Of a stretch of 16,435 nt of DNA, positions 1 to 7,078 are shown one piece after another. The stretch is taken from the NCBI GenBank assembly GCA_018644785.1, contig JABGPV010000099.1, forward strand, positions 1-16,435. Direction: 5' to 3'. The notes beneath the pieces are model-generated. The model made no database searches. It worked only from the letters and a program-made list of their open reading frames with translations, and was not told the origin of the DNA. The translations under genes and the position numbers were made by a program. The stretch's first letter is position 1, and each line of letters opens with the position of its first letter. This stretch comes from Deltaproteobacteria bacterium (lineage in GTDB: Bacteria > Desulfobacterota > DSM-4660 > Desulfatiglandales > Desulfatiglandaceae).

Positions 1-503
1 TTCTCCAGGCAGCGGCCCTGACCATTCTGCTGGTATCTCTGATTCTCTGGGTTTATGCCCGTTCGGTGCGATATGTGATGCTTACCATTTTACCTTTGAG
101 CATAAGTATGTTATGGCTCCTGGAACTGATGGGCTGGCTGGGACTTCATTTTAATCTGGCCAACTTCTTTGCTATTCCCATCCTGATTGCCATCGGGGTG
201 GACGGGGGGGTGCATTTCCTGGCCCGCTGGCGGGAAATTGAACCCCTGCTCGCTGACCGCCCCACGCAGTCGGGGGTTGGCGGGCTCTTTTTTACGGGAA
301 CCCCCACCGCCGTGGCCTTGAGCTTTACCACCACCATGATCGGTTTCGGCGGTTTGCTGTTTGCCCAGCACCGGGGACTGGCAAGCCTGGGCGCCATCAT
401 GGTGCTCGGATCTTTGATGGGCATGCTGGCGTGTCTCTTTGCGCTGCCGCCCATCCTGAAGCTGATGGGTCATTTTAGCAAGGGCGAAAAAACTGACAAA
501 TGA
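1..503 (+). CDS. hpnN: HpnN-like RND/MMPL exporter, C-terminal part (5' truncated by window edge)
   Basis: The reading frame is open from base 3 and runs to TGA at 501-503, giving about 166 residues of the C-terminal membrane domain of an RND/MMPL-family transporter. Full HpnN proteins are roughly 850-900 residues, so only the end is here. About five hydrophobic segments are visible. One carries the GVDGGVHFLARW motif, and a later segment has TTTMIGFGGLLFAQHRGLASLG, followed by LACLFALPPIL; this pattern is typical of the second MMPL half. HpnN moves hopanoids from the inner membrane towards the outer membrane. The assignment as HpnN rather than another MMPL exporter rests on the hpnH gene three genes downstream in the same tight operon. 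The GTG at 66 is an internal codon, not a start. Family identity is fairly secure; the hopanoid role is inferred from context. Confidence -1.
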   Translation, partial: LQAAALTILLVSLILWVYARSVRYVMLTILPLSISMLWLLELMGWLGLHFNLANFFAIPILIAIGVDGGVHFLARWREIEPLLADRPTQSGVGGLFFTGTPTAVALSFTTTMIGFGGLLFAQHRGLASLGAIMVLGSLMGMLACLFALPPILKLMGHFSKGEKTDK

Positions 504-508
504 GGGTT

Positions 509-513
509 GAGGG
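509..513 (+). promoter_or_regulatory. Ribosome binding site deciding a TTG start at 519
   Basis: GAGGG lies 5 nt before TTG 519. It is too close to the alternative in-frame TTG at 507 to serve it. Starting at 519 also puts two lysines directly before the hydrophobic core of the signal peptide. Confidence -1.
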
Positions 514-518
514 TTGCT

Positions 519-1391
519 TTGAAAAAAAACGGGGTTATCATTCTCTTTTTTGCCATGTTTCTCTGGGCCGTGAGTGGGTATGCTGAGGCAGGCAATCTGG
601 ATTTCGCCGTGATCCAGCCGGGTCAACCGGGGACGGAAGCGGAAGCACGCCCGGTGATGGATGCCTTTGCCCATTATATTCAGCAGAAAATGGGATCAGA
701 TGAAACCATTAAGGGACATTATTTCAACCGGTTGGCGCCCGCATTGGCATTCTTGGAATCATCACCCCCGGCATGGGGCATTGTTCAGTTGGGGTTATAC
801 GCCCAACACGCAACAGATTTTCAAATGACGCCTGTGGCCGCCACCAGGCCCGGCGGGTTTACAAAAGATATCTGGCGTTTGATGGCCCAGAAGGGTGTGG
901 TTTCAAAATGGCAATCCCTGAATGGGAAAATCCGAGGAAACATGCTGTTTGAAAAAAAAGCAGCTGCCTGCCTGCTGTTTGGATTGCTTCCGGACCGGTT
1001 GCCCTTTACCCTTGAAGGGACCTTTCGGCCCCTGCGGTCCCTGCGATCGCTGGTCAAAGGAAAAATCACGGGGGTTGTGCTGGACCGCGTCCAATATGAG
1101 ACCGTTAAAACCATGTCCATCGGCAAGAAGATCAAGGTCATACATATTTCCCGGGAACTGCCCACCAGCCCAGTGGTCTGGTTCGGGAGCATCAACGATT
1201 CAACGAAAAAACTGGCCGGCGTGCTTCAGGGCATGAAGGAAGATGCAAATGCCGCAAAACTCCTGACCCTTCTGCAGACCGACGGGTTTGGAACGGCCGA
1301 TCCGGATTTGCTGCATTTCCGGTCCAGCCGTCGTAGCCACTTTGGCGGAGTTGACTTGGGCAAAAAAAATGATGCCTGTTTTATACCATAG
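519..1391 (+). CDS. Periplasmic PhnD-like substrate-binding protein
   Basis: The product is about 290 residues. The N-terminus is a clear signal peptide: MKKNG, then a hydrophobic run IILFFAMFLWAV, then a likely cleavage after GYAEA. The mature part begins NLDFAVIQPG and continues with features of phosphate/phosphonate-type (PhnD-like) periplasmic binding proteins, including a central run with SLNGKIRGNMLF and RSLVKGKITGVVLDR. These proteins bind a ligand between two lobes. No ABC permease or ATPase gene is nearby, so ordinary ABC import is not supported. The gene starts 15 nt after the exporter stop and overlaps the following lipoprotein gene by 23 nt, so the three are very likely co-transcribed. 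A role in periplasmic handling of a lipid or another envelope ligand is possible but is inference. I chose the TTG at 519; TTG 507 is the alternative. Confidence -1.
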   Translation: MKKNGVIILFFAMFLWAVSGYAEAGNLDFAVIQPGQPGTEAEARPVMDAFAHYIQQKMGSDETIKGHYFNRLAPALAFLESSPPAWGIVQLGLYAQHATDFQMTPVAATRPGGFTKDIWRLMAQKGVVSKWQSLNGKIRGNMLFEKKAAACLLFGLLPDRLPFTLEGTFRPLRSLRSLVKGKITGVVLDRVQYETVKTMSIGKKIKVIHISRELPTSPVVWFGSINDSTKKLAGVLQGMKEDANAAKLLTLLQTDGFGTADPDLLHFRSSRRSHFGGVDLGKKNDACFIP

Positions 1392-2130
1392 TCTGTGGAT
1401 TATCCTCCTGTTCCTGACGGCTTGTGCTCCGATCGAAGGAATGTCGCGGCATGAGACAGTTGTGGATAGCATTACCGGCGCCACGGAACAATCTTCTTTG
1501 TGGTCGCCCTGTACCCGAAACCAGGCGCTTGGGTGGGAACGGCAGAGCGAACAGGACCCGGGAGCGGCATTACAGGCCGCCCGCTGCTATGCCGTGCTGG
1601 CCCGGAACGGAACAAGTAAATCAGTACGGCTTGAAAATGCTGTAAAAGGACGTAACATAGCTGAAGCAGCTGTTGCGCGGGATCCGAAAAACCCTACGGC
1701 CCATTACCTGGCCGCTTACCTGGCCGGGCTGGAGGCTGAAAACCATCCCCTGAAGGGACTGAGCCTGGTGCCGGTCATCGAACGGGGCGCACTTGAAGCG
1801 TCCCGCTTGAACCCTGGACTGGATCACGGGGGCCCGGACCGGATGCTGGGGGAGCTCTATCTGCGGGCACCCGACCCCCCTGTGAGCATCGGGGATCTGG
1901 AAAAGGCCATTTTTCATTACCAACGCGCCGTTATGCAGGATCCCGATTTTGTTGAAAATCGTCTGGGGCTCGCGGAGGCCTACCTGGAAGACGAAGATCC
2001 GGGACCGGCCTGTGACCAGTTACAACGGATTTTGACCCGCGTGCCCCCCGCCAACGGCTGGGAAGGGCCATGGAGACAGACCCTGGGCCTGATGAAGCAA
2101 CTGTGTGAAATGGAAACACAAGATAATTGA
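1369..2130 (+). CDS. TPR-containing outer-membrane lipoprotein, TatT-like
   Basis: The product is about 253 residues. It starts MMPVLYHSLWIILLFLTAC, a lipoprotein signal with lipobox LTAC and lipidated Cys19. Position +2 is Ala, not Asp, which predicts sorting to the outer membrane. The C-terminal half contains helical TPR-like repeats, for example DLEKAIFHYQRAVMQDPDF followed by VENRLGLAEAYLED. Small TPR lipoproteins paired with a periplasmic binding protein are known as TatT partners of TRAP-associated systems; resemblance to that family is my reading of the pattern, not an alignment. The start overlaps the end of the upstream binding-protein gene, and the stop lies 19 nt before the hpnH start. 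An in-frame ATG at 1288 exists, but it would bury the lipobox behind 27 extra residues. Confidence -1.
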   Translation: MMPVLYHSLWIILLFLTACAPIEGMSRHETVVDSITGATEQSSLWSPCTRNQALGWERQSEQDPGAALQAARCYAVLARNGTSKSVRLENAVKGRNIAEAAVARDPKNPTAHYLAAYLAGLEAENHPLKGLSLVPVIERGALEASRLNPGLDHGGPDRMLGELYLRAPDPPVSIGDLEKAIFHYQRAVMQDPDFVENRLGLAEAYLEDEDPGPACDQLQRILTRVPPANGWEGPWRQTLGLMKQLCEMETQDN

Positions 2131-2134
2131 ATAT

Positions 2135-2140
2135 AAGGAG
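2135..2140 (+). promoter_or_regulatory. Ribosome binding site for the TTG start of hpnH
   Basis: AAGGAG sits 9 nt before TTG 2150. This supports a TTG start giving the N-terminus MGIPLIQKARIGAYV, which matches the usual start of HpnH proteins. Confidence -1.
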
Positions 2141-2149
2141 TTGTGTTAA

Positions 2150-3163
2150 TTGGGAATCCCACTTATTCAAAAGGCGCGTATCGGCGCTTATGTCGGCAGA
2201 AAACGGTTCGGTTCAAACGGCAATGGACGATATTCTCTGGCGCTAATGCTGGAACCTCTTTTTAACTGCAACCTGGCCTGCATGGGCTGCGGAAAGATTG
2301 CTCATCCGGAGGAAATCCTTAAAAAACAGATGAGCCCGGAAGAGTGCATGGGCGCAATAGAAGAATGCGGTGCCCCCGTGGTGTGCATCGCGGGCGGGGA
2401 ACCGCTCCTGCACCCGCAGATTGATGAAATCACTAAGGGCTTTGTGTCCCGGAAAAAATTTGTGTACCTGTGTACCAATGCCCTTCTGGTGCAAAAACGG
2501 ATTCATGAATTTACACCCAGTCCTTATCTCACATTCAATGTTCACCTGGACGCGCTCAATGATCACCATGACGCAAGGGTGGGCCGAAAAGGGGTATTTG
2601 AAAATGCCATAAAGGCCATTGGGCTCCTGGTCTCCCAAGGGTTTCGGGTCACCACCAACACCACCCTGTTTAAGGGAGAAACTGCCGAGAGCGCGGGACA
2701 ATTGTTTGATCTGCTGATGTCTCTTCAGGTGGAAGGCATGACCATCGCTTCTGCTTTTAAGTATGAAGATGCGCCGGATCAGGAACATTTTTTTAACCGG
2801 GATGAAGCCGTAGAATTATTTCGATCCATTTTTCTGCTGGGAAAAAACAAGCCCTGGCGCTTTAACCACAGCAGTCTCTATCTGGATTTTCTGGAAGGGA
2901 ACCAGGATTACGCCTGCACCCCCTGGGGGAATCCCACGCGCAATATTTTCGGCTGGCAGAAACCCTGCTACCTCATTGACGACGGCTATGAAGCCACCTA
3001 TCGGGGATTGATGGAAAACACCGACTGGTCAAAATACGGTGTGGGCCGGGATCCCCGATGCACCCACTGCATGCTCCACAGCGGTTTTGAGCCCACGGCA
3101 GTCATAGACTCCGCCAAAAACCCTCTGAAAGCCCTGAAGGTCTATCTGCGCCGCAACCGATAA
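2150..3163 (+). CDS. hpnH: Adenosyl-hopene transferase HpnH (radical SAM)
   Basis: The product is 337 residues, the usual length of HpnH. HpnH transfers the 5'-deoxyadenosyl radical from S-adenosylmethionine onto diploptene to make adenosylhopane, the first step towards side-chain-extended hopanoids. The radical SAM cluster motif CX3CX2C is visible as CNLACMGC (Cys40, Cys44, Cys47). It is followed by the SAM-binding GGEPLL (about residues 82-87). Signature blocks of the family are present: PLIQKARIGAYV, LMLEPLFNCNLAC, RKKFVYLCTNALL, RFNHSSLYLDFLEG, CTPWGNPTRNIFGWQKPCYL and CTHCMLHSGFEPTAV. The C-terminal Cys-rich segment may help hold the cluster or fold. The start is TTG with a good ribosome binding site. 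The gene sits at the end of the hpnN-binding protein-lipoprotein operon, which supports a hopanoid role for the whole group. Confidence -1.
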   Translation: MGIPLIQKARIGAYVGRKRFGSNGNGRYSLALMLEPLFNCNLACMGCGKIAHPEEILKKQMSPEECMGAIEECGAPVVCIAGGEPLLHPQIDEITKGFVSRKKFVYLCTNALLVQKRIHEFTPSPYLTFNVHLDALNDHHDARVGRKGVFENAIKAIGLLVSQGFRVTTNTTLFKGETAESAGQLFDLLMSLQVEGMTIASAFKYEDAPDQEHFFNRDEAVELFRSIFLLGKNKPWRFNHSSLYLDFLEGNQDYACTPWGNPTRNIFGWQKPCYLIDDGYEATYRGLMENTDWSKYGVGRDPRCTHCMLHSGFEPTAVIDSAKNPLKALKVYLRRNR

Positions 3164-3169
3164 ACAACC

Positions 3170-3222
3170 GTAGGGGCAGGTCTTGTGCCTGGCCTATGGG
3201 TGCCCACAAGAGGCACCCCTAC
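3170..3222. repeat. GTAG-type REP pair (BIME-like), GTAG ends outward
   Basis: Two inverted hairpins lie between hpnH and the next gene. The left unit is GTAG (3170-3173) plus a hairpin with stem GGGCAGG/CCTGGCC (one mismatch) and loop TCTTGTG (3174-3194). The right unit is hairpin GGGTGCC-CACAAGA-GGCACCC (3198-3218) followed by CTAC (3219-3222). The loops are exact reverse complements, while the stems differ between units but each still pairs. A GTAG foot next to a hairpin is the hallmark of REP elements mobilised by RAYT (TnpA-REP) transposases. No such transposase gene is in the window. Transcribed, the element could slow RNA decay or weaken read-through. Confidence -1.
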
Positions 3223-3250
3223 TGCCTGCCCAACACAGGAGAAAAAGAAA

Positions 3251-4138
3251 ATGGAAGACGGAATGCATTACGAAGGCAACTGCATAAGACCCCCCAGCGA
3301 GGCCTACAGCATCCTGCTTCAGGTCACCTTGGGATGCTCTCACAATAAGTGTACCTTTTGCGGGACCTATAGCGACAAGCGATTTACCATCAAAGACGAC
3401 AACATCATCCTGTCGGATATTCTATTTGCGTCACAGGTCATGAAACGGCAGGATAGGGTTTTCTTGATGGATGGGGATGCGCTGATTATTCCCCAGAAAC
3501 GGCTCATGTGGATCCTGGACCGCATTCGCGAACACCTCCCCTGGGTAAAACGGGTGGGGGCCTACGCAAACGCCAAGGGCATCAAAATGAAAAGCGCTGA
3601 TGATTTGAAGGCCCTTCGGGGAAACGGGCTGGGCATCCTCTATCTGGGCGTGGAAACAGGCGATGATGCCCTGCTCAAAAAGATCCGAAAGGGATCAACG
3701 GGCCAGCATCTCATCAAAATGGGCCGAAAAGTCCGGGAAGCGGGCATCAAGCTCTCCGTTACGGTGCTCCTGGGCATTGCGGGAAATGATCCGGCCCTAT
3801 CCCTTCAGCATGCCAGGGCGACCGGGGATGTGCTTAGCGCCATGGATCCCAATTATGTGGGGGCCCTCACCGTTATGCTGATCCCGGGGACTGCGCTTTA
3901 TGATGAATACAAGAGGGGCGAGTTTCAGCTGCTCAACGAACGGGAAACCCTGGTGGAACTGCGCGAGATGATTGCCCACACAAATCTTTCGAGAGGCATG
4001 TTTTTCTCAAACCACGCCTCCAATTACCTGCCCATCAAGGCCCGACTGCCCAGAGGCAAAGACACTGCTCTGGCGCAGATCGACAGTGCTCTGGCGGGCG
4101 ACATCGACCTTCGGCCGGAATGGTCCAGAGCACTTTGA
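3251..4138 (+). CDS. Radical SAM protein with a CX4CX2C cluster motif
   Basis: The product is 295 residues. The start ATG 3251 follows GGAG (3238-3241) at a spacing of 9 nt; the frame stays open upstream, but that stretch is the REP element. The cluster motif is GCSHNKCTFCGTY, with Cys29, Cys34 and Cys37. The spacing is CX4CX2C rather than the usual CX3CX2C. A TIM-barrel-like order of segments follows, including FLMDGDALII, LGILYLGVETGDD, and a LIKMGRKVREAGIKLSVTVL helix-strand, as in Elp3/HemN-like radical SAM proteins. No second Fe-S cluster or B12 domain is evident. The substrate is unknown. It lies 87 nt after hpnH on the same strand, so a link to hopanoids is possible but unproven. Radical SAM family membership is confident. 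Confidence -1.
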   Translation: MEDGMHYEGNCIRPPSEAYSILLQVTLGCSHNKCTFCGTYSDKRFTIKDDNIILSDILFASQVMKRQDRVFLMDGDALIIPQKRLMWILDRIREHLPWVKRVGAYANAKGIKMKSADDLKALRGNGLGILYLGVETGDDALLKKIRKGSTGQHLIKMGRKVREAGIKLSVTVLLGIAGNDPALSLQHARATGDVLSAMDPNYVGALTVMLIPGTALYDEYKRGEFQLLNERETLVELREMIAHTNLSRGMFFSNHASNYLPIKARLPRGKDTALAQIDSALAGDIDLRPEWSRAL

Positions 4139-4156
4139 TATTGCAGGAGAAAGCAC

Positions 4157-4207
4157 ATGAAAAGGGCAACCGGCTATTATCTCCATGGGGATTCGAGGTC
4201 TGATTGA
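4157..4207 (+). CDS. Possible 16-residue ORF directly ahead of the hypothetical gene
   Basis: ATG 4157 has a good ribosome binding site (AGGAG at 4145-4149, 7 nt spacing) and opens a 16-codon frame ending in TGA 4205-4207, immediately before the ATG at 4208. The peptide would read MKRATGYYLHGDSRSD. The placement suggests translational coupling to the next gene, or a remnant of an earlier gene. Nothing else supports it as a functional protein. Confidence -1.
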   Translation: MKRATGYYLHGDSRSD

Positions 4208-4675
4208 ATGAATTTTCTTCCCCCTGAATCGGAAACCGGTGCCTTCATCAATTTTCTTCCGGAAGAACTCCCCTCTCCACTTCTGAAGAAGCAGGTCAAG
4301 ATCTGGATGGAAGAACGGGAATATGTTATCCGCGATGGGGATGAATCTCTGGTCTTCCAGGTGGGTCTCTCATTTGTGGCGGCTTTTTTCTACCGAATCC
4401 CCCTGTCCATGGGACCCGTTGACTGTTTCAGTCTTCAGGCTTACGCGCTGGGGCGATTCGGTGCTCAGTTCCTGGACGATGACGATCTGTCGTTGATCAA
4501 CGAAAAACTAAAAATTGGACTTCTGGTGCGGGGCCACAAGCGGCAGATTCTGTTCACCTACAATGTGTTGGCCGAAGGGATAAATAGCCGGGTTTTCTAC
4601 CGGACCCTCGACATTTTTAAACATGGACTGGACATGACGGACCAGCAGATTAATACCCTCATGTCAACCACGTGA
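4208..4675 (+). CDS. Hypothetical protein
   Basis: The product is 155 residues and I do not recognise the family. ATG 4208 follows GAGGT (4195-4199) at 8 nt. The N-terminus is short and polar with repeated INFLP-like words (MNFLPPES, FINFLPEELP). A moderately hydrophobic stretch (about residues 48-65, LVFQVGLSFVAAFFYRIP) could be a buried strand or a weak membrane segment. The rest is mixed charged and hydrophobic, with an acidic FLDDDDLSLINEK segment and a C-terminal helix. There is no signal peptide and no Cys cluster motif. It is the last gene before the tRNA and may belong to the transcription unit of the radical SAM gene upstream. It is most likely a cytoplasmic protein of unknown role. 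Confidence -1.
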   Translation: MNFLPPESETGAFINFLPEELPSPLLKKQVKIWMEEREYVIRDGDESLVFQVGLSFVAAFFYRIPLSMGPVDCFSLQAYALGRFGAQFLDDDDLSLINEKLKIGLLVRGHKRQILFTYNVLAEGINSRVFYRTLDIFKHGLDMTDQQINTLMSTT

Positions 4676-4709
4676 ACAATTTTTAAGGGATTGTGAACAG
4701 AGATTTTTT

Positions 4710-4785
4710 TGGAGCCACCGTGCGGAGTCGAACCGCAGACATCCTCATTACGAGTGAGGTGCTCTACCAACTGAGCTACGGTGGC
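4710..4785 (-). tRNA. tRNA-Thr (anticodon CGT)
   Basis: Read on the minus strand, the sequence folds as a standard cloverleaf of 76 nt. The acceptor stem is GCCACCG/CGGTGGC (4785-4779 with 4720-4714). The D arm contains GCTCAGTTGGTAGAGC, the anticodon stem is CCTCA/TGAGG with loop CTCGTAA, and the T arm contains GGTTCGACTCC. The anticodon CGT (4752-4750) reads ACG, so the tRNA carries threonine. The 3' CCA is encoded in the DNA (4712-4710). It is the only minus-strand gene in the window. No integrase gene, and no second copy of the tRNA 3' end that would mark an integration event, was seen. Confidence -1.
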
Positions 4786-4897
4786 CCAAAATTGAATTTA
4801 CGCAATATGGTTGTTTTTTTTGAACGTGTCAACTATTTATTTCCTACCACAATCAAAATCCCATTTAAACCCCATTAATGTGTGAACGAGGAAAATC

Positions 4898-5617
4898 ATG
4901 AAACCCCCCAAGGACTATGTTGTCTTTCCCCTGGACCTTCCCGACTACGATGGCGCCATGGGTTATGTGGAAACCCTCAAAGAAGATGTGGGTCTTTTTA
5001 AGGTTGGCCTTGAACTGTTCATCTCACAGGGCCCGAAGATCATCGATGCCATTCGGAATGTGAGCAGTGCCGGGATATTCCTGGATCTTAAACTGCACGA
5101 CATCCCCGCCACGGTGCAACGGGCTTTCAGGGCTGCCAGCGCCCATAAACCCGCGTTTGTAACGGTTCACTGCGATGAAGGGGGAGAAATTCTTAAAAGT
5201 GTTGCGGAAAACAATTTGGGAAACACAAGAATCCTGGCCATCACCGTGCTCACCAGCCTCAACCAGGATAAACTGAAGATCCTGGGGTACAGAGATGAGT
5301 ATGCAAACGATATTTCAGCCCTGGTCCTTCAAAAGGCGCGGCTGGCCAAAGATGCGGGGTGCCACGGGGTGGTCTGTTCCGGTCTGGAAGTGGGGATGGT
5401 CAAGCAAACCCTCGGACCCGATCTGATCGTCGTAACCCCCGGCATTCGTCCGGCCTGGACCCTTGTGGAGAAGGACGATCAGCAACGCATTGTCACCCCG
5501 GCGGACGCTGTCAGAAACGGATCCGACTATGTGGTCATCGGTCGCCCCATCCGGGATGCAAAAGATCCACGAGATGCGGCCAGGCGTGTGGCGGAAGAGA
5601 TCGCATCAGCCTTTTAG
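4898..5617 (+). CDS. pyrF: Orotidine 5'-phosphate decarboxylase
   Basis: The product is 239 residues, typical for the bacterial enzyme, which decarboxylates OMP to UMP in the last step of pyrimidine synthesis. It is a cytoplasmic TIM-barrel enzyme acting as a dimer. The catalytic DxKxxD motif is intact as FLDLKLHDIP (Asp63, Lys65, Asp68). The first-strand Asp (PLDLPD, Asp13) and Lys35 in FKVGLE are also present. The phosphate-binding end carries TPGIRP, then KDDQQR, and the last strand VVIGRPI. ATG 4898 follows GAGGA (4888-4892). The gene stands alone between the tRNA and a long intergenic repeat, so it is probably its own transcription unit. Identification is secure. Confidence -1.
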   Translation: MKPPKDYVVFPLDLPDYDGAMGYVETLKEDVGLFKVGLELFISQGPKIIDAIRNVSSAGIFLDLKLHDIPATVQRAFRAASAHKPAFVTVHCDEGGEILKSVAENNLGNTRILAITVLTSLNQDKLKILGYRDEYANDISALVLQKARLAKDAGCHGVVCSGLEVGMVKQTLGPDLIVVTPGIRPAWTLVEKDDQQRIVTPADAVRNGSDYVVIGRPIRDAKDPRDAARRVAEEIASAF

Positions 5618-5633
5618 AAGAGAACAATCTAAA

Positions 5634-5742
5634 GCGGCAAGCCGCAGTTTTAAGTTTAAAGTTTAAAAGTTTTAAGTTTAAAGTTTTTCAGTCAATGAAC
5701 TTCTTGTTTTTTGTGACAGAAAACCAGGTGATACGGTACTAA
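5634..5742. repeat. Dispersed intergenic repeat, copy A
   Basis: The element begins with a small palindrome GCGGCAAGCCGC (5634-5645) and continues with an A/T-rich run built of AGTTTAAAG-like words. It ends with a conserved 60-nt block (5683-5742) ending GGTACTAA. The same order recurs at 8881-9002. The two 60-nt blocks are the same length and differ at 6 positions by my count. Each copy follows the end of a gene or operon, so the palindrome may act in termination or RNA stability, though its stem is too short for a strong terminator. In the rest of the 332-base gap before dctP I see only a doubtful small ORF (5752-5886) and no convincing promoter. Confidence -1.
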
Positions 5743-5751
5743 TAAAGAACT

Positions 5752-5886
5752 GTGAACCGTAGCATCATTTTTTCCTTGACACTTCGGGAAGCGTTGAAGA
5801 TGCTGGATGCCCTGCTGGTGTTTCGGGACATGCAGGATGATGTCTGGGATGAAGTCTCGCTTTCTTCCATACGGATGGAGGGGTGA
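5752..5886 (+). CDS. Doubtful 44-codon ORF or gene remnant
   Basis: GTG 5752 opens 44 codons ending in TGA 5884-5886. The translation has a helical, amphipathic look (for example REALKMLDALLVFRDMQDDV) and contains both Trp and Met, which is protein-like. There is no convincing ribosome binding site (only AAAGAA upstream), and an in-frame stop TAA lies at 5743-5745 at the repeat boundary. It may be the remains of a gene cut by the repeat, a small protein, or chance. Confidence -1.
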   Translation: MNRSIIFSLTLREALKMLDALLVFRDMQDDVWDEVSLSSIRMEG

Positions 5887-5934
5887 GGATTTATGGGATG
5901 TTTTTGTCCCTTTTAAATGTCAACCAAATTGATT

Positions 5935-5942
5935 GAGGAGGT
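5935..5942 (+). promoter_or_regulatory. Strong ribosome binding site deciding the dctP start at 5950
   Basis: GAGGAGGT lies 7 nt before ATG 5950. An in-frame ATG at 5917 lies upstream of this site and would read through it, adding 11 residues ahead of the signal peptide, so 5950 is preferred. Confidence -1.
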
Positions 5943-5949
5943 ATGGGGT

Positions 5950-7014
5950 ATGAAAAAAGGAAAAGGGTTGTTTCTGGGGTTCTTGCTGGCGAGTCTTCTG
6001 GCCATGTTTCTACTGCCTGCAGGGGTGATGGCGGATTCGGGAAAGAAAATTCACTTGAAATTCAGCACATGGCACCCGCCGGCAAGCCGTGAAGTAAAAA
6101 CCGTGTGGAAACCCATGCTGGCGGAACTGGAAAAGCGCAGCAACGGTCGCATTACGACCACGCTCTATGCGGGGGGCGCCCTGGGAAAGGGTCCGGAACA
6201 TTTTGATATCGTCCGGAATGGCATGTCCGATATGGGATATTTCACCGCCACCTGGACCCCGGGCCGGTTTCCGCTGACCGACGTGCTCTCCTTCGCCGCC
6301 TGGGTGGATGGAAAAGATGTGGCAGTTGATATCGGAAACAAGGTGTACAAGGGCGCCCTGGAGGAAGAGTTTAAAGATGTGAAAGTCATTGAATTAAATG
6401 GCTGCATCCAGGCCTTTTTGTGGACCCGAAAACCGGTCAAAACCCTTGCAGATCTGAAAGGCCTGAAAATCCGTGCCCCCGGCGGCCTGCAGACCCAGTA
6501 TATCAAAGCCCTGGGTGCAGAGCCGGTGTTCATGCCTCTGGGCGATGTGTATCTGGCCCTTGAAACCGGCACCATCGACGGCCTGGTGACCTGTCCGCCG
6601 CTGGTTTTGGCTTTCAAGCTCTTTGAAGTGGCCAAGTACGGTGTTGTTGCCACCTTCGGTTGTGTGTCCGAAGGGGTGATCATGAATAAGAAAGTCTGGG
6701 AAAGAACTCCGGATGATCTCAAAGTCATTATCGAAGAAGTGGCCAGCAATCCCTTCCGTACCACGGGCGGTCTAAGCCAGAGTGTGTACAAGACCATGAT
6801 GAAGGAAATCGCGGCAAAGGGCGTAACACTGTACAAACTGCCCCCCGACCAGGAAAAGAAATGGTTCGCTCGTTTTCAGAATGTGACCAAAAAATGGGTG
6901 GCGGATCTGGAAGCCAAGGGCCTTCCTGCTAAAAAGACGGTCCTTATATACGATCAGGCGGCAACAGAAGCAGGGGTCATCTGTGTGGCCATGCCGCCCG
7001 AATGGAGGAAGTAG
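5950..7014 (+). CDS. dctP: TRAP transporter periplasmic solute-binding protein, DctP family
   Basis: The product is about 354 residues and catches a carboxylate in the periplasm for the DctQM membrane complex. It has a signal peptide (MKKGKG, hydrophobic core, likely cut after GVMA near residue 28). The mature start IHLKFSTWHPP and the following LEKRSNGRITTTLYAGGALG are typical of DctP. The ligand-binding signature is DLKGLKIRAPGG (Arg175), followed by PVFMPLGDVYLALETGTIDG. In this family that Arg forms a salt bridge with the ligand carboxylate, so the ligand is probably a carboxylate. The neighbouring nicotinate genes suggest nicotinate or a related aromatic acid, which is inference. The dctQ gene follows after 64 nt. 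Confidence -1.
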   Translation: MKKGKGLFLGFLLASLLAMFLLPAGVMADSGKKIHLKFSTWHPPASREVKTVWKPMLAELEKRSNGRITTTLYAGGALGKGPEHFDIVRNGMSDMGYFTATWTPGRFPLTDVLSFAAWVDGKDVAVDIGNKVYKGALEEEFKDVKVIELNGCIQAFLWTRKPVKTLADLKGLKIRAPGGLQTQYIKALGAEPVFMPLGDVYLALETGTIDGLVTCPPLVLAFKLFEVAKYGVVATFGCVSEGVIMNKKVWERTPDDLKVIIEEVASNPFRTTGGLSQSVYKTMMKEIAAKGVTLYKLPPDQEKKWFARFQNVTKKWVADLEAKGLPAKKTVLIYDQAATEAGVICVAMPPEWRK

Positions 7015-7078
7015 GGGCGCCCAGTTTAAAACCGGATCATTCGCCCTGTACACCCGTCATTAAGGGAACTGTGAGACC

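Noticed and set aside
111..674. Minus-strand frame of 187 codons at the left edge
   Set aside because: It is opposite the exporter end and the signal peptide region of the binding protein, both well supported. Its composition is shadow-like.
4710..4785. tRNA-Thr as an integration site for a genomic island
   Set aside because: No integrase gene and no second copy of the tRNA 3' end were seen in the window.
4693..4878. Plus-strand frame of 61 codons
   Set aside because: Most of it is the reverse complement of the tRNA-Thr gene, so the apparent peptide has no meaning.
5776..5804. TTGACA resembling a -35 promoter box upstream of dctP
   Set aside because: At 16-18 nt spacing there is no acceptable -10 box (best GATGCT). 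It also lies within the small open frame.
7011..7022. GTAGGGGCGCCC at the end of dctP, similar to the GTAG-REP foot
   Set aside because: It includes the dctP stop codon and has only a 4-bp palindrome with no loop or partner unit. It is probably chance.
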